A stretch of DNA of 64,000 bases from contig CM057009.1 in the NCBI GenBank assembly GCA_029891345.1, positions 296,732,466 to 296,796,465 on the forward strand. Reading direction: 5' to 3'. Numbering within the stretch: the stretch's first letter is position 1; every line of letters begins with the position of its first letter. Below the pieces are notes generated by a model that saw nothing but the letters and a program-made list of their open reading frames with translations, did no database searches and was not told the origin of the DNA. Origin of the DNA: Dryococelus australis. Its lineage: Eukaryota; Arthropoda; Insecta; Phasmatodea; Phasmatidae. The position numbers were made by a program, and so were the translations under genes. This document shows, piece after piece, positions 33,576-48,099 of the stretch.

Positions 33576-35395
33576 TCTATTGTATCTTTGTAGAATTTAG
33601 TGTACGATATAATTGTCCAAATATGATTTACTAAACCACCGCACAATTTTGTGGTGTACGGCACAGTATTATGCAACACTTATGCACTATGGTTAGAGAT
33701 GTTCACAATTTGCACAAACATAATTTATGTAACTAATTTAAAGAAAGAATTAATTTATAATATTATAAATTGTCCTAAACATAATTTCTAATTTTAAGCG
33801 ATTTTTTTTTTAGAGATACTTTTTTCCTATGTAAATGGAATTTTAAAATTTCAGATGTTTTTACTTTACTGGCACATCGGTGTGTATTAAAAGTCATTTG
33901 TTTGGTGTTAAATGTGTCGAGTGTGTGTAAATGTCCGTTATTTCACACTATTTGCGGATGTTTTGACTGTTTCAACTTCATGAGATTTTTTTTGTCGCAA
34001 TATATCGGAGTCGTTAGAAAAATGAAGTTCGAAATTCAGAACACTGAAGAGCACTACATTATAAACAAATATATTACTTAAGTACCATGAAAATACAAAC
34101 ATCGTAATAAATATCTTACAACTACAAATAAGACAGCTAGATGTATCAAGAAAAAAATAGCCACTTATTTTTTACGAGGCAGTAATGCCACACCTACTGA
34201 ACTGCCTTTTCGTAGCAAGCTAGGCCTGGCCGACTGCGTATCCCGTAATTTTGGCCAGTGGCAGCGACGTGGCACGGCAGGAACTGTACACATTCATGCA
34301 GCACAGCGACCGTAACAGAGCGGCCGTGACAAGATAACAGCGACAAGCGACGCGGCACACGGATAATCTCTGGTAATGTTTGCAGATTACCGTGAACCAG
34401 TCTCCAGGGTCGCTGTCGCTGACAGACTCTTCTGTCACTACACGTGAAAGTGACAGCCCTGGAGCAGTGACAGTCGCCGTGACCGGAAATATGACCCTCC
34501 CCTAGTTCTTGCATGTGTGTAGGGCGGTGCATGGCGAGTATTCCAGCGGCGATTTGAGGGTCGGAGTGACCGCAGGGAAACATCTGCATTCTTGTGGACG
34601 GGTTCGGCGGTGTTGTGGTCGAGTTGAGAAGTACGTTATTTATTGTGAATAGCATATCATTTGTTTATTATAATTGAATATTGGGTGGTGGTAGTAGTAC
34701 GTTAGTAGTTGGACAAAATAATTAACTAAGTGAATTAGAGTACACTGTGGAAGCTACAACTATAAGTTTTTATGGTGTTTTTAATAAATTATAAATTACA
34801 ACTTAGGTAATTTTTAATTCCATTAAATCATCCATCGCCCAGGAAACTGGCAATGCTCAGGCGCAGGTAACAATATGCAGATTATCACGATGGAAACGCC
34901 TGAACGAATATGAGTAATATGGTGTTGAAAAACAGTGTCCACCTCGCATCTGTGAATGCAGAAACAAGCGTTGCTTAGAGTTCTGATGCAACTTGAGTCG
35001 CATTAGATCTACAGTTATGCGACAATCTTCAATATTAGACTATCTTTATCACAGAGGATTGGTTTCCGTCCACTATTTTTTTTTCATTATGACTTGCCCT
35101 TTGTTGAGTATGTCATCGCCTTTGATACTGTTTCTCTCGGTGCAGTTAACACACCGGCAGTCTTCCGATATACTTGCTCTACCTAATCGCTCTCCAACAT
35201 CATGTCCTTGAAAGTCAGATGTCTGCCTCGCCCACGTCTGGCAGACTGCACGCACGAATATTACTACAAATCCTAGCGTATTCGTATTAACTTCCTTCAC
35301 TGCAACAAAAAAAACTACAGTCGCAGTGCACGAATGATCAGTGTAACCTCCTTACATAGACGCGGTGTTCCATAACATAAGAGTTTCCATTATTT
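33576..35395. other. Spacer with a GTGACA-rich patch
   Basis: 34190-34620 is GC-richer, with repeated AGCGAC/GTGACA words. Minus-strand frame 34194-34655 (153 residues) crosses it but shows no domain. The remainder is AT-rich. Confidence 0.4.
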
Positions 35396-35610
35396 TGCTA
35401 ACCATGTGTACATGAGCGTGCAAGGCGCCCGGCAGGTGTGTGTGTGCGGCCGGCGCTGCCCGCTGCGGACAACGCAGAGTGCGACCCGCCTCGGCTTGTC
35501 GCGGGTCGATATGACGCCGTGCTGGCTGCCACCCAAGCGCCATCTTCCTTCCTTCGGCGCGCCACCTACGACACTGTCTGTGGCCGGCGCCGTACGTTGC
35601 CGAGCCAACA
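35396..35610. other. CpG-dense patch
   Basis: A sharp local rise in GC with many CpG dinucleotides (GCGCCCGG, GCGGCCGGCGC, GTCGCGGGTCGATATGACGCC). Overlapping frames on both strands lack domains. It could be an exon or promoter CpG island of an unseen gene, or the GC-rich core of an old element. Confidence 0.35.
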
Positions 35611-35646
35611 CGCTGCTTACTACTACATTCTATACTGACAACTATA

Positions 35647-35874
35647 AGCTGTTAACGGTAAAGTGAAAACTTTTGAGACCGTAGTTACTTTTTTTCATAT
35701 CACCCATTTTTATTCTTCCACCGCCTTTAAGAAGTACTACCGCGTAAGTAATAAACACACAGTATATATTTCACTACACACTGAAGTTACGTCTAAGGCT
35801 ACAATAAAATATTTATTGACGATTATTCCAAATGAAGAGCACATCCGAAAAAGTGCACACTTTACAGTGAATAC
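35647..35874 (-). mobile_element. F1 MITE, short subfamily
   Basis: AGCTGTTAACGGTAAAGTG at the left and GTGCACACTTTACAGTGAATAC at the right. The interior CCGTAGTTACTTTTTTTC and CACTGAAGTTACGTCTAAGG places it in the same orientation as 31905-32130. Confidence 0.8.
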
Positions 35875-36140
35875 GATGAGTGTAATACCTTAATACGAGA
35901 ATCGAGTTTTAAGTCGAGACCAAGCACTCTTAGGCCCGTTCTAGTGACACGGATTCGTGAGAAAACAGACCCGGAACATGTAAACGGACGAGCGGATTAA
36001 TAGCAGCGAATTCTAGCTATTGGCATACAAGGAAACTTTTAGTTCTGCAACTTACGAATTAAAAATATTCATCTGTTGCAAATTACCTATGTAACTTTTA
36101 TAATGTGCATACTTCAGTTTTTACAGTGTTTAGCACTACG

Positions 36141-36665
36141 TATACAAAATGTTCGGAAACTACCTGTCGAAATTCAAACCAAAGCATCTGTGGACGGTCA
36201 GAAACCAGAATCTAGTCGAAATGTTCGGAAGAGCCATTTAACATGTTTGAATAGAATTTGAATTTGGGCAAACGACGCCGGGTGTCCGCCCGCAGCCGTA
36301 TGTACCTGCGTGCATAACTAGTTGCGCGGCACCACACTTGCGCCGCCTGTAGGTCCGATGGTGTTGCCGCTGTCCCACACACACAGGCGTCACCGCAGTA
36401 GCTGGTAGCGTGTGTGTAGTTCATGGTTGCCTATGTACAGGCGCTCGCTGCATGTCGCGCCACCGCCGTTCGCCTTCGTGTCACGCAACCTCTTGTGCAC
36501 GCGGGTACATACGACTGTGGACACCCGGTGTATTTTACCTACATTCAACTTTAATTTAAACATACTAAGTGGCCTTTACGAATATTTTGTGACTAATTTT
36601 GTTTCTGTTCGTCTACAGATGCTGTGGTTTGAATTTCGACAGGTAGTTTCCGAACATCTTGTATA
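36141..36665. mobile_element. TA-flanked foldback element, long inverted ends
   Basis: TATACAAAATGTTCGGAAAC, then TACCTGTCGAAATTCAAACC at the left, and the inverted counterpart ending CCGAACATCTTGTATA at the right. Inverted similarity resumes further in (GTATGTACCTGCGTGCA at about 36298 versus TGCACGCGGGTACATAC at about 36495), so each arm is about 180-250 bp. The TACAA-ATGTTCGG terminus and TA context fit the Tc1/mariner superfamily. The CpG-rich interior has no intact frame. Confidence 0.8.
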
Positions 36666-36734
36666 GTACTGCCAAACCATGTTCACATGTTTATTAAAAC
36701 CTAAAATGACTAAAAAAACCTTTTAAAACTAAGA

Positions 36735-36980
36735 TTTTATTTATAAATACACTAAAAAGAAAAATAATTATAGTAGTTACACAATTTGTAGAACTTTCAA
36801 GATGTGGTCGACCTTTACTACAAACTAGTATGTTTGCATAAATTTACATTTGGTATATGAAAGCTTGGCGCAATATAGAACGTATACCTAAGTTGCATTA
36901 AGCGTAGTAAACGCATATCTTGCGTAAGGCTCTAGACTCTTCGCGCCAAGCTTGTGCATGAATAAATTTAACATATATAT
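36735..36980 (+). mobile_element. F3 palindromic MITE, left half
   Basis: TTTATTTATAAATACACTAA, GAAAAATAATTATAGTAGTTACAC, AAGCTTGGCGCAATATAGAACG and TGCGTAAGGCTCT match the left half of the complete copy at 51577-52018. The right half is missing. Confidence 0.75.
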
Positions 36981-37495
36981 GTTAATGTTATTACTAATTT
37001 TGATTATATTCAGCTAGAGTAATTAGTAAGATAATCATGTCTTATGCGTTGTTTTTAAATGCAACATAAGCTTTTCGAATCATTCAGAAAGGAAATGCCC
37101 TTAAATTTAAATTAAAAATCACTAATTAGTTTCAATAATTAAAATAAGTAAATCATAAGAAATGATTTAACAATATTGCAAAATATATGCATCCTTTTTT
37201 ATATATGAAACATGGTACTCTTGTCATAATTTCGGTAGCGTGTGGGCTGGTTTCAAGCGAGATCTGCTTGCTGTAGGCTACCGACGAGCGCAGTTATCCA
37301 GTGAAAGCATTTTTTTGAGTGAGGGGGGGGGGGAGTCCCATAGAGAATTTTTAGTTCCTGGTGCTGGACGAGCGACCCTTGGTCAAATTTAGTATTTAAA
37401 CCAATCACGCCAGTTCTTTACATTACGTACGTTGCGTCCTATCCATACATTTCACACAAGAACCCTACCAGTAAAACGAAATACTGCTTAACATG
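36981..37495. other. AT-rich spacer
   Basis: No gene or clear repeat. A G-run lies at about 37323-37333. Confidence 0.45.
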
Positions 37496-38360
37496 GTCAG
37501 AGTGGGAGCACCCGCAGGAAACCCATACACAATGACAGTGACGTTTTACTCCCTTTCCTTCCATACCACTAACTTGATCGATCACAAATGAATCTTACCA
37601 GAATCTTTCAATCAGCAGTGTTTCCATTTCAGAGTGCAAGTAAATAACGCAGCTGCAAAATATTGCAAACAAAGTCAACTGTCTCCCGATACAGATTGGA
37701 ATATCTAGTATTTAACCCCCAGAATTATGAGAAATTATCAACAGACAGCTTGTTTCATTCCGTGTATATGTGGACTTACTCATTTTTCATATAAAATTCC
37801 CAACATAAAAAATACAAGAATAATAAAATAAATAAACATACAAAAAAGACTTTAAAAGATTTTACACTGAAAATGTTTATAACGATTAAATTATATAAGT
37901 TAGATTAATTATGGGGGTGACAAAGCATAAACTTAGCCCAAATATTGCAAAGTTTCACACATTTACTGAATATAAAACACACTTATCTTTAAAATATTTT
38001 CCCTATAAATGCCCCATAATAAAGCTCTTATAAAACATGGCAGGATAAGCCTTCTGCCAAGTTAACATCTTATGTTGAGCTCCCTATCTTTTGTCCTTCC
38101 AAGACGAAATACAACCCCTTTTACAGTCCAAAAATGTATTAACGCGTGTCTAACATCACAGGTGGTTTTCCAAGTGGTTCAAGTCCGGTAAATTCAAATT
38201 TAATGACTTAGATCGTAGCATCAGACGCCAGCCAGACACGTTGGAAGGCGGATGGGGGAGCCTCGAGCCTCGTACCTTGTCTTCGCTCGCCTGCTAAGCC
38301 GCGCACACGCGTCGGCTGTAAAATTCTCGCTGGCAACGTCTAACGGGTCATCCACTACGT
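37496..38360 (-). mobile_element. Internally deleted copy of the Sailor-like element
   Basis: The reverse complement of 37496-38200 aligns with 45271-44620 and that of about 38210-38360 with 42750-42581. Shared landmarks are GTCAGAGTGGGAGCACCCGC (GTCAGAGCGGGAGCATCCGC in the other), AAACATGGCAGGATAAGCC (AAACATGGCAGAATAAGCC), GGGGGAGCCTCGAGCCTC (GGGGGTAGCCTCGAGCCTC) and TAACGGGTCA. The transposase coding region (about 1.85 kb) is absent, with the junction near 38205. A non-autonomous derivative in opposite orientation to its relative. Confidence 0.8.
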
Positions 38361-39603
38361 AGCCTCAGCTTCCTCTTCGATAATCCCATGTAAGACGTAT
38401 AAATTGGGGCGAAGAATAATTTAATATGCTATATGGTGTCTCAGCAGTCACAACATTAGTGATAAGTTAGTATTAAATATACTAAAAGCATATACCTCCA
38501 GAAGCCCCTTAGCGAAACTGAGGGAAGGCAAGATACCCCCTTTTTTTTCTCTGCTTCCGTAACCACTGTTTGCTTGCACCACATAACTAAGAAATAAACA
38601 GCACAGGATACTGACAGCAGAATTGACCGCACTTTCAGAGGCGGGACCATAGGAGCTGCTAAAATTGTAGGTACACGGCGAGGCACTTGCACCTCGTACA
38701 ATGGCGTCTTTAATAATTCATGCGGGATCTTTTCTAACGGCCAATAAAAACGCAACATTTTTTTCCGCCATAAACGTCTTTCTTTTAAGCTACTTGCATC
38801 GATTTTGGAAAATTGGTTAGCTCCATCTAACGATCTAAATAAAAGATTTTCCCGCATTAAAATTGCATTGTTTCCTGAAATTTTTTGGAGACAAAATAAC
38901 TTATTATTGCGAAAGCTACTGCAAACCTTACAGAAGAAAGCAGGCTCACTGTAAATTAAGCATTTTTGAAAGCCCTGCTTATGATGTAATTTTCTTCTCG
39001 AATTTGTAATTTTCTGCCATACGGGAAGCTTACATTGCTACGAGTCTGGCCACTATCTTAGAGCGCCATCAGATTTATTGCCAAAGTAACTCTTACAAAT
39101 ACGTAGATCCGTACTCTAAATGTATGTACAACGAGTAACGCTAACTTCATTTGCCAAACATTTGAACATTACAATGCAATAACGTCCAGTCTTGGGACTA
39201 GTTTCGTCAGTTCACTGCCAACTTGATTGACAGTCTACATGTCGATACGTGTTTGTAGTTGTGTTGATTTATTTCACATGGACAGCCTTCAATTAGGTTA
39301 TACAATGCAGGTGCTACACGAGAGAAAAGAGGTGCTGTAGAGTTGCCGCCCTTAATAGTGACGTCTGCAGGAGAATGTCTATCAATTCGCAATCCACCAC
39401 AGAACACGAGTACACACACTCTCTGTATGACAATTCGTCGCGGTAGACCACTTTCCCTGAAGTGTGTACGTTTTGATTGACATACCACTGGTGTGTTTCC
39501 AGTATATTTGGCAGCTATTTATCAAGGTGTCAGATTGTACTGGAATTTCAAATTTCAAAAGTCTATCACACTACATTTCCAGTGTGACTTATAAAGCATC
39601 TCA
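38361..39603. other. Spacer with a partial F1 MITE end
   Basis: 38943-39030 (TCACTGTAAATTAAGCA, TTTTTGAAAGCCCTGCTTATGA) matches the left end of the F1 long subfamily. The right part is lost. Minus-strand frames at 38456-38857 (133 residues) and 39207-39488 have no domain. Confidence 0.4.
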
Positions 39604-39715
39604 TTTATAGCCACAAGGTTAAAAAGTATGAATCGCTGCACCCACCTGGATTTGAACACAGGAAGAGCGATTTACGGGATATGCATCCTAACCAGCTGAA
39701 TCTCCATCAATTCCC
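39604..39715 (-). mobile_element. tRNA-like SINE, second type
   Basis: On the minus strand TTCAGCTGGTTAGGATGC (box A-like) and TGTGTTCAAATCCAGG (box B-like) are spaced about 35 bp apart, followed by GTGGGTGCAGCGATTCATAC. It is not foldable as a clean cloverleaf with paired acceptor ends, so a tRNA-derived retroposon is likelier than a tRNA gene. Confidence 0.5.
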
Positions 39716-40581
39716 ACATTTTAGATTACTTTAATAACTGTTTAATGTGACCGTTTCTCTTGCTTGATACTTTATTGACTGAAGATTCATACCGATTGTC
39801 ATTCACAGCCTTCGTGCAGACATCAGTGTTTGGAAACTAATATTAAGCCATATTAACTTCTTCATTCTCTGAAGAAAACCTGCATAGCAAGAAACAGCTA
39901 TGCTTATTCGCCACGTTGAGTGTGAGAGGACAAAACCAGGCATCGGTCTTACTTTACAGATAACTTGTAGAAGAACGTAAATGCATTCAGTGAAGGCCTC
40001 GATACAACGTAGGCTGCAACAAGCCTTGTATTAAAAGCTCTTATTCTGAATACCAACCATTTTCAACAGCTTACAGTTCTTAGTCTTGAGCGAGGATGGG
40101 AAATGATATTACTTCACATCAACGAGAAAGCATTCTGTACTCTCGTGATTATGGCGGCGAAAGTTCTTTAAGTAAATGCAGCCTTTTAAATATGGTAATT
40201 TTTGTACAGAAACTACATACACCATGTTGACTTCCATCTGTATAACAAAAAAAATAGTTCCTGTAATCTTATGCATATTTACTACGTTTCCACGTTGCAT
40301 TTCTTTTATAAGCAAATAAATTTTTATTGCGACAAGCCTTACTCGAGTACATAACGAAAAGAAACATTTATAAAGAACAGAAATCCCGTAACTGCAATGA
40401 TAACATTAACACGTGCAACTACTTTCCTTAGTGCCAAAGTTATCTTAAGTTTATCACAGAGTGAATTGATATCAATATTTATGTAACTTCAGGCAAGCAT
40501 TCCTTTCAAAGACTTTGTGACGGTGCTGGAACACCGTACATCCAGCACGGGGATAGATCAATGAGGGTGCTGATGCTTATA
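39716..40581. other. AT-rich spacer
   Basis: No supported feature. Confidence 0.45.
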
Positions 40582-40787
40582 CGCTATTCATGGTAAAGTG
40601 AGCACTTTTGAAAGCCCTCTCATTTGGAATAACAGTCAATAAATTTATTTTATTTTAGCCTTAGACGTTAACTTTCGAGTGCAGTGAATGTGCCAGTATT
40701 TATTTTAAAAGTGGTTTAAGGATTAAATATGGCTTAAATAAAAAAAGTAACTAGGGCCTCAAAGTGATCATTTTACCGCGAACAACC
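40582..40787 (+). mobile_element. F1 MITE, short subfamily
   Basis: CGCTATTCATGGTAAAGTGA at the left, TGATCATTTTACCGCGAACAACC at the right. The interior ATTTTAGCCTTAGACGTTAAC and AAAAAAGTAACTAGGGCCTC matches 33274-33575 and 43814-44038. Confidence 0.85.
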
Positions 40788-42129
40788 CTATTGACCCTTT
40801 AATTTCGCGAATGATTTTTCCACGAAATTTTTATATAAGCAAATAGGGCCTATTTCTGGACAATTGGGGTTATTTTGGTTGTGTCAATTACCGTTTTTGC
40901 TTCGTGAAATGTCACGAAATTGGTCATTTTATTTGTTTTACACGAAATTGCCCAAAAGTGTTTTTTCGCGTCATTTCGCACGAAATATCACATTTTCAAT
41001 CATTATTTTTAATAGTTGCACGAGATCTCTCAAGTTCAAGGCGAAACTCCACAGAAAACAAGGCAGTTTTACAGCACGAGAATATTTTCACGTCCCTGTT
41101 TGGTTAATATAAATTCCATCCGGTTTTAATGCCTGTGGTTTTTGAAAACCGGGTCATTATAATAAACACTTCACTCTCATTTGTGTGTTGTGAATCCTAA
41201 TGTTTACGGCGCAAATTCATTAACCGTTTCAATATGTAGTCGGGATCGGGAAGTCGACACAATCGATGTATCGCCGAAGCGATATCGCCAACGAGCATCT
41301 ATTCCTACGGTACATCGCTATGTTTCGGAAATAAACTGATCTCTGCAACTTTCTAAAATAAACTTGTGTTTACATTTCGTTCTTTTTCACTTGCATTATT
41401 AATGTAACCTCATTGGTAGTATACAAATGTGATAAATAGAAAAATTACCGAATTCTTATTTTAAAATTGTAATAAAATTTTCCATCTTTAATTACTGGCC
41501 GCACGTTTATGCGGCGAAGTCACACTGTACGCTCCATAGATTCGTATATGGTATTACGAGATTTTTTTTTCGGTTAAGTTTTTCCTGTGAACATGTTTTT
41601 AAAATTATCCAGGTTATGTGAGGGCGAATTGTAGCTGGCGCAATTTTATTTTTTTTGTCGAAGTAATATATTAGTTAAGTTCTATTTATTTTATTGGTGG
41701 GGCGTAGAACTTTGGCTTGTCACGTTTATCATCCTTTCTCGCGAGGCGAGGTTGTTTTGCGCCTCTTACGAGAAATAAGAAATTATAACTGCTGATTGTT
41801 TTGATGATGCAGTGGAAAATTTTGCTCGTACGGAAATAACATTCGAATTACTACGATTCAAAAGTTGTAACGTCACCGAAAGAACAAAACGTAATAAATA
41901 TGACGCTTTTATTCGTACCAGTTCGGCAATTACACAAACAATTTCATTAAAGTTGAAAATTGTTGGGATTTTTTATAAACTACACTAAAATTAGTATGTA
42001 TTCCAGTCAGTAATGTAGACACTGAAGAGTTTCTCAGTGTCAGAATATAACGACTGACAAAAGAACAAACAAAAAGCCAAGTAATGTGATAATCGGAATA
42101 TGCAAGCACTGTCAATTACTAAGTGTATG
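40788..42129. other. AT-rich spacer, no gene seen
   Basis: 40800-40990 is enriched in CACGAAATT-type words without a clear period. No supported gene. Confidence 0.4.
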
Positions 42130-42395
42130 CTACTTTATTTTTGTGTAGCCAGGTTTTGTTGCAATGAGAAATGTGAGAGTGCTTGCATTTTTGACCAAAT
42201 ATATACAATTTTCTTTTTGTGCTATTGCTAAACCATTTTTTTCCTCGGCTAAATTATTGATGAAATGAATAAAACTTTGACGTAAGATTAATCGAAATGG
42301 GCCAAAAAATTTACTAAATCTATCAATAATTTTCACCACAAACATATTTTAAACCCCACTATACGTTTACCTGGAACATCCTATATTATGTACCA
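42130..42395 (-). mobile_element. Solitary mariner-type terminal region
   Basis: Read on the minus strand from 42393, TATAGGATGTTCCAGGTAAA then CGTATAGTGGGGTTTAAAATA is a typical terminus of arthropod Tc1/mariner-superfamily elements (TATA-GGGTGTTCC-AGGTAA form). The opposite end was not found, so this is a fragment. Confidence 0.4.
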
Positions 42396-42873
42396 AAGCG
42401 AGGAGGGCGAGCATTATATTTCCCTGCATTTATTTGCTTAGTTTCACAAATTTACTATGTGTAAAGTGTTCAGGATTATCAATAAATCGGTAAAAAATTT
42501 CAGTTTTTGCACCGCTTCAACCATTTTTTTGCACCGATATTTGTAGTTTTTATTTACCTTTTTTCAGGGTCCCTACCTATACCTAGTTTGTGACCCGTTA
42601 GATTTAAGTCGTCATGGACGTTGGTAGCGATGCGGGTGTGTGGCTTGACAGGCGAGCGCTGACTGTCAACGTGGAGGCTCGAGGCTACCCCCATTCCTCA
42701 CTCCACCGATGCCATCCTCCTTGCAACGTGTATGGATGGCGTCTGTCCGCGCGCCACCTCTGAAACCGCAGGGATTGATGAGAGGGGAAGGCAAGACAGT
42801 GAGTGACAGCGGCGAGTGGGAAGCGTGGTCACGCATGTACTATCCACAGCAACACATTTAGCTCCGAAGTGTC

Positions 42874-44500
42874 GTGAACATCGCCGCTGCCAGTGTTATG
42901 TCTGTCCGGGAGAAAAACACCGCTGTGCATTCTGAGGGCCGGAGAATCTTAAGTAATATAATTGCAAAGTGTGATGAAGAGGCGAAACAAAAACGTTATG
43001 CTTTCACAGTAAACCAGGCGACAGCAAGAGCTGCAGACTACGCTGGAGTGTCGCAGACGTTAGTTAAAAAGGTATGGAAGATACAGAAATAACTAGATAA
43101 CAGCGGGGAGGGCGGTAGTTTGCACACGCCGGGTATACGACGGAAAACTACGCTGGAAGACACTGTCGTGAATATTGATGACTGATCGATGTATAACTCG
43201 GTAGACGATTCAGGATTTTTACATTCAGGAAAAACGTGTACCACTGGCAGTAATTTTGGATTGGTAGGGAAAGGAGAAAATAGACTTTCCGTGGTCGCAT
43301 ACTTTGTTGCGTAAGGTGGTAAAGCAACTAGGTTTTCGGTGGAAAAAATCTCAAAGCCACAGGAAGATACTAATTGAGAGACCTCACATCGTACCTTTGC
43401 GCCACGACTATCTAGTTTGCAAAGAAACAGCACTGACAAGGTGGGAAACAAATTAGCTACATAGACGTGACCTGGATAGACCGTAATCTAACGTTTGGTA
43501 AATGTTGGCAACATGAAAAAGTGTTCGGCACACAAGCTAATGTGAATTCGGGTAACCGATTAGTTGTAGTGCACGCTGGGGGTATTAACGGATTGATAGA
43601 AAATGCTCTCCTTGTCTATAAAGCCGGCACTGCCAGTGGCGACTATCACGGCCAAATTAAGTGTTAATTCCATTAAGTGGGTTACCGAGAAGCTTTCTCC
43701 TAACCTCCCGCAGTCATCTGTAGTAGGGTTAGATAATGCACCGTATCATTGCGCACAGATTGACAAGCACCTACAAAGTACTATGTGAAAGCAGATATGT
43801 TAACATGGTTAAAGGCTATTCACGGTAAAGTGAGCACTTTTGAAAGCCCTCTAGTTAAAATAACTAGTCAAATATTTTTTATTTTAACCTCAGAGGTTAA
43901 CTTCCAAGTGCGATGTAATATATACACCTGTGTATTACTTACATGGAATTATTTATTGGAAAAGATTGTTAGGTAATAAATGGATGAAAGGAAAAAGTAA
44001 CTAGGGCCTCGAAAGTGTTCACTTTACAGTGAACAGCCAACGAACAAAGGAATAACTTGTCGCACGTCGATGCGGAAAGAGGAGCTTTACAAACTGGTGG
44101 AACACGCGAAACCTAAAGAGAAAGTGTACAAATTCGACACGCATCTGACATCATTGGGACATACCGTAGCCCGGCTTCCCCCATACATGTGCGACCTGAA
44201 CGCTATCGAGCTCGCTTGGGGGACGGTGAAGCGGATAGTGCGCGACGGAAATGTAACCGGAGATTTATCTCCTCAGAAGCTCCGAGAGATTACCAGTAAA
44301 GCGATAGACAGTGTAACCAACACCGACTGGGAAGGATACTGTGGCCACGTACAGAAGCTTGAGACTGAATACTGGGGAAGGGACAGTGTTGTATCAGATG
44401 TAATTTACAGTATCGTTATACGTCTTGACGACAGTACTGCATCAGGCGCGTGCAGCGAACAAGCAAATCTGGGTTCACCATTAGCGATACCCGTAGGCAA
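42874..44500 (+). pseudogene. IS630/Tc1/mariner-superfamily transposase, DD82E-like
   Basis: Cut-and-paste transposase, frameshifted. In order: an N-terminal HTH (NQATARAADYAGVSQTLVKK, about 43010); LRKVVKQLGFRWKKSQSHRK (about 43310); IERPHIVPLRHDYL; the first acidic site in YIDVTWIDRNLTFGKCW (43460-43508); VVVHAGGINGLI; SGDYHGQIK; the second acidic site in VVGLDNAPYHCAQID (D codon 43732-43734); MRKEELYKLVEHAKPKEKVY (44070); and RLPPYMCDLNAIELAWGTVK with the Glu codon at 44208-44210. Removing the F1 MITE (43814-44038), about 82 codons separate the second D from E, as in the Sailor family. Frame changes near 43090, 43190, 43460, 43670 and 43785. Recognised by conserved motifs; the family name is moderately sure. 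Confidence 0.85.
43814..44038 (+). mobile_element. F1 MITE inserted in transposase gene
   Basis: GGCTATTCACGGTAAAGTGA at the left, GTTCACTTTACAGTGAACAGCC at the right. It interrupts coding sequence between MLTWLK (43795-43813) and TSMRKEELY (about 44064 on). The 225-bp element is close to the ~227-bp excess between the D and E codons. This is the cleanest evidence that F1 is mobile and gives its precise ends. Confidence 0.9.
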
Positions 44501-45271
44501 GAGGTGAGAATGTTTTCCTTGTACGATAGTACGGCTTATCGTTCCAAGGTCGCATTCCTCCCAGGGTTTCGGAGGCGGCGCGTGGACAGTAGCAACCGTC
44601 CGACGCTACCTTCGACGTCGTCCAGATTTGAATGTTACTGGACTAACCACAACGGAACCATCTGGGATGTTCAACACCCATGACAACGTATTTCCCCGAA
44701 TATAAAATGGGTTGGGGAGAGAAAGGATAGGAACCTCACGATGTGAACATTATAACTTGTCAGGAGGCTTATTCTGCCATGTTTGATGAGGGCAGGGCAT
44801 GTATAGAGAAAATTTTTAACTCTAGTGTTTTATATAGTGTCATTTTGCAATATTATATTATTTGGGCTATGTTTGTATTGCTATAGAAGCCAATTATTAA
44901 ATTTAACTTCCTGTAATTTTCGTATCAAACATAATTAAAAAACATTCTAAAGCCAGTTTGAATTTTTATAATGCTTGTAATTTTGATATCAGCAGTTTAT
45001 AAAAAATATCAAAAAATAAGCCCGCAGATAAAGTAAACTAACAGTTTGTTGAATAATTCTCTAAATTTTGGGGGTTAATTTCTTTTCCAATTCATATCAG
45101 GGGATGGTTGAATTTTCGCAATTTATTTCGACATTATTTATTTGTACTCTACTATTTAAATTCCGGTGCTTGAGGCTTTTTGGCAAGACTCATTTTGGTT
45201 ATATTAGTAGAATGAAAGGAAGGTCAAAGTCATGGAGTAGTGGGGTTTGCTGCGGATGCTCCCGCTCTGAC

Positions 45272-48095
<2,824 letters not shown>

Positions 48096-48099
48096 GCCC

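Larger units (their letters stand above)
42581..45271 (+). mobile_element. DD82E/Sailor-like DNA transposon, near full length
   Basis: Limits are taken from the end of similarity with the inverted relative at 37496-38360. The order is a GC-rich 5' flank (42600-42870), a transposase pseudogene (42874-44500) interrupted by an F1 MITE, and a 3' non-coding part (44500-45271). Terminal inverted repeats were not recognised, so true ends may lie slightly outside. Frameshifts make it non-autonomous now. Confidence 0.75.

Noticed and set aside
34194..34655. 153-residue minus-strand frame as a gene
   Set aside because: Low-complexity CpG/GTGACA-rich sequence with an overlapping frame, no domain and no splice signals I can trust.
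36412..36666. 84-residue frame as a gene
   Set aside because: It lies inside the inverted arm of the foldback element and shows no domain.
39640..39715. tRNA gene on the minus strand
   Set aside because: Boxes A and B are present, but no paired acceptor stem could be made by eye. Better explained as a tRNA-derived retroposon.
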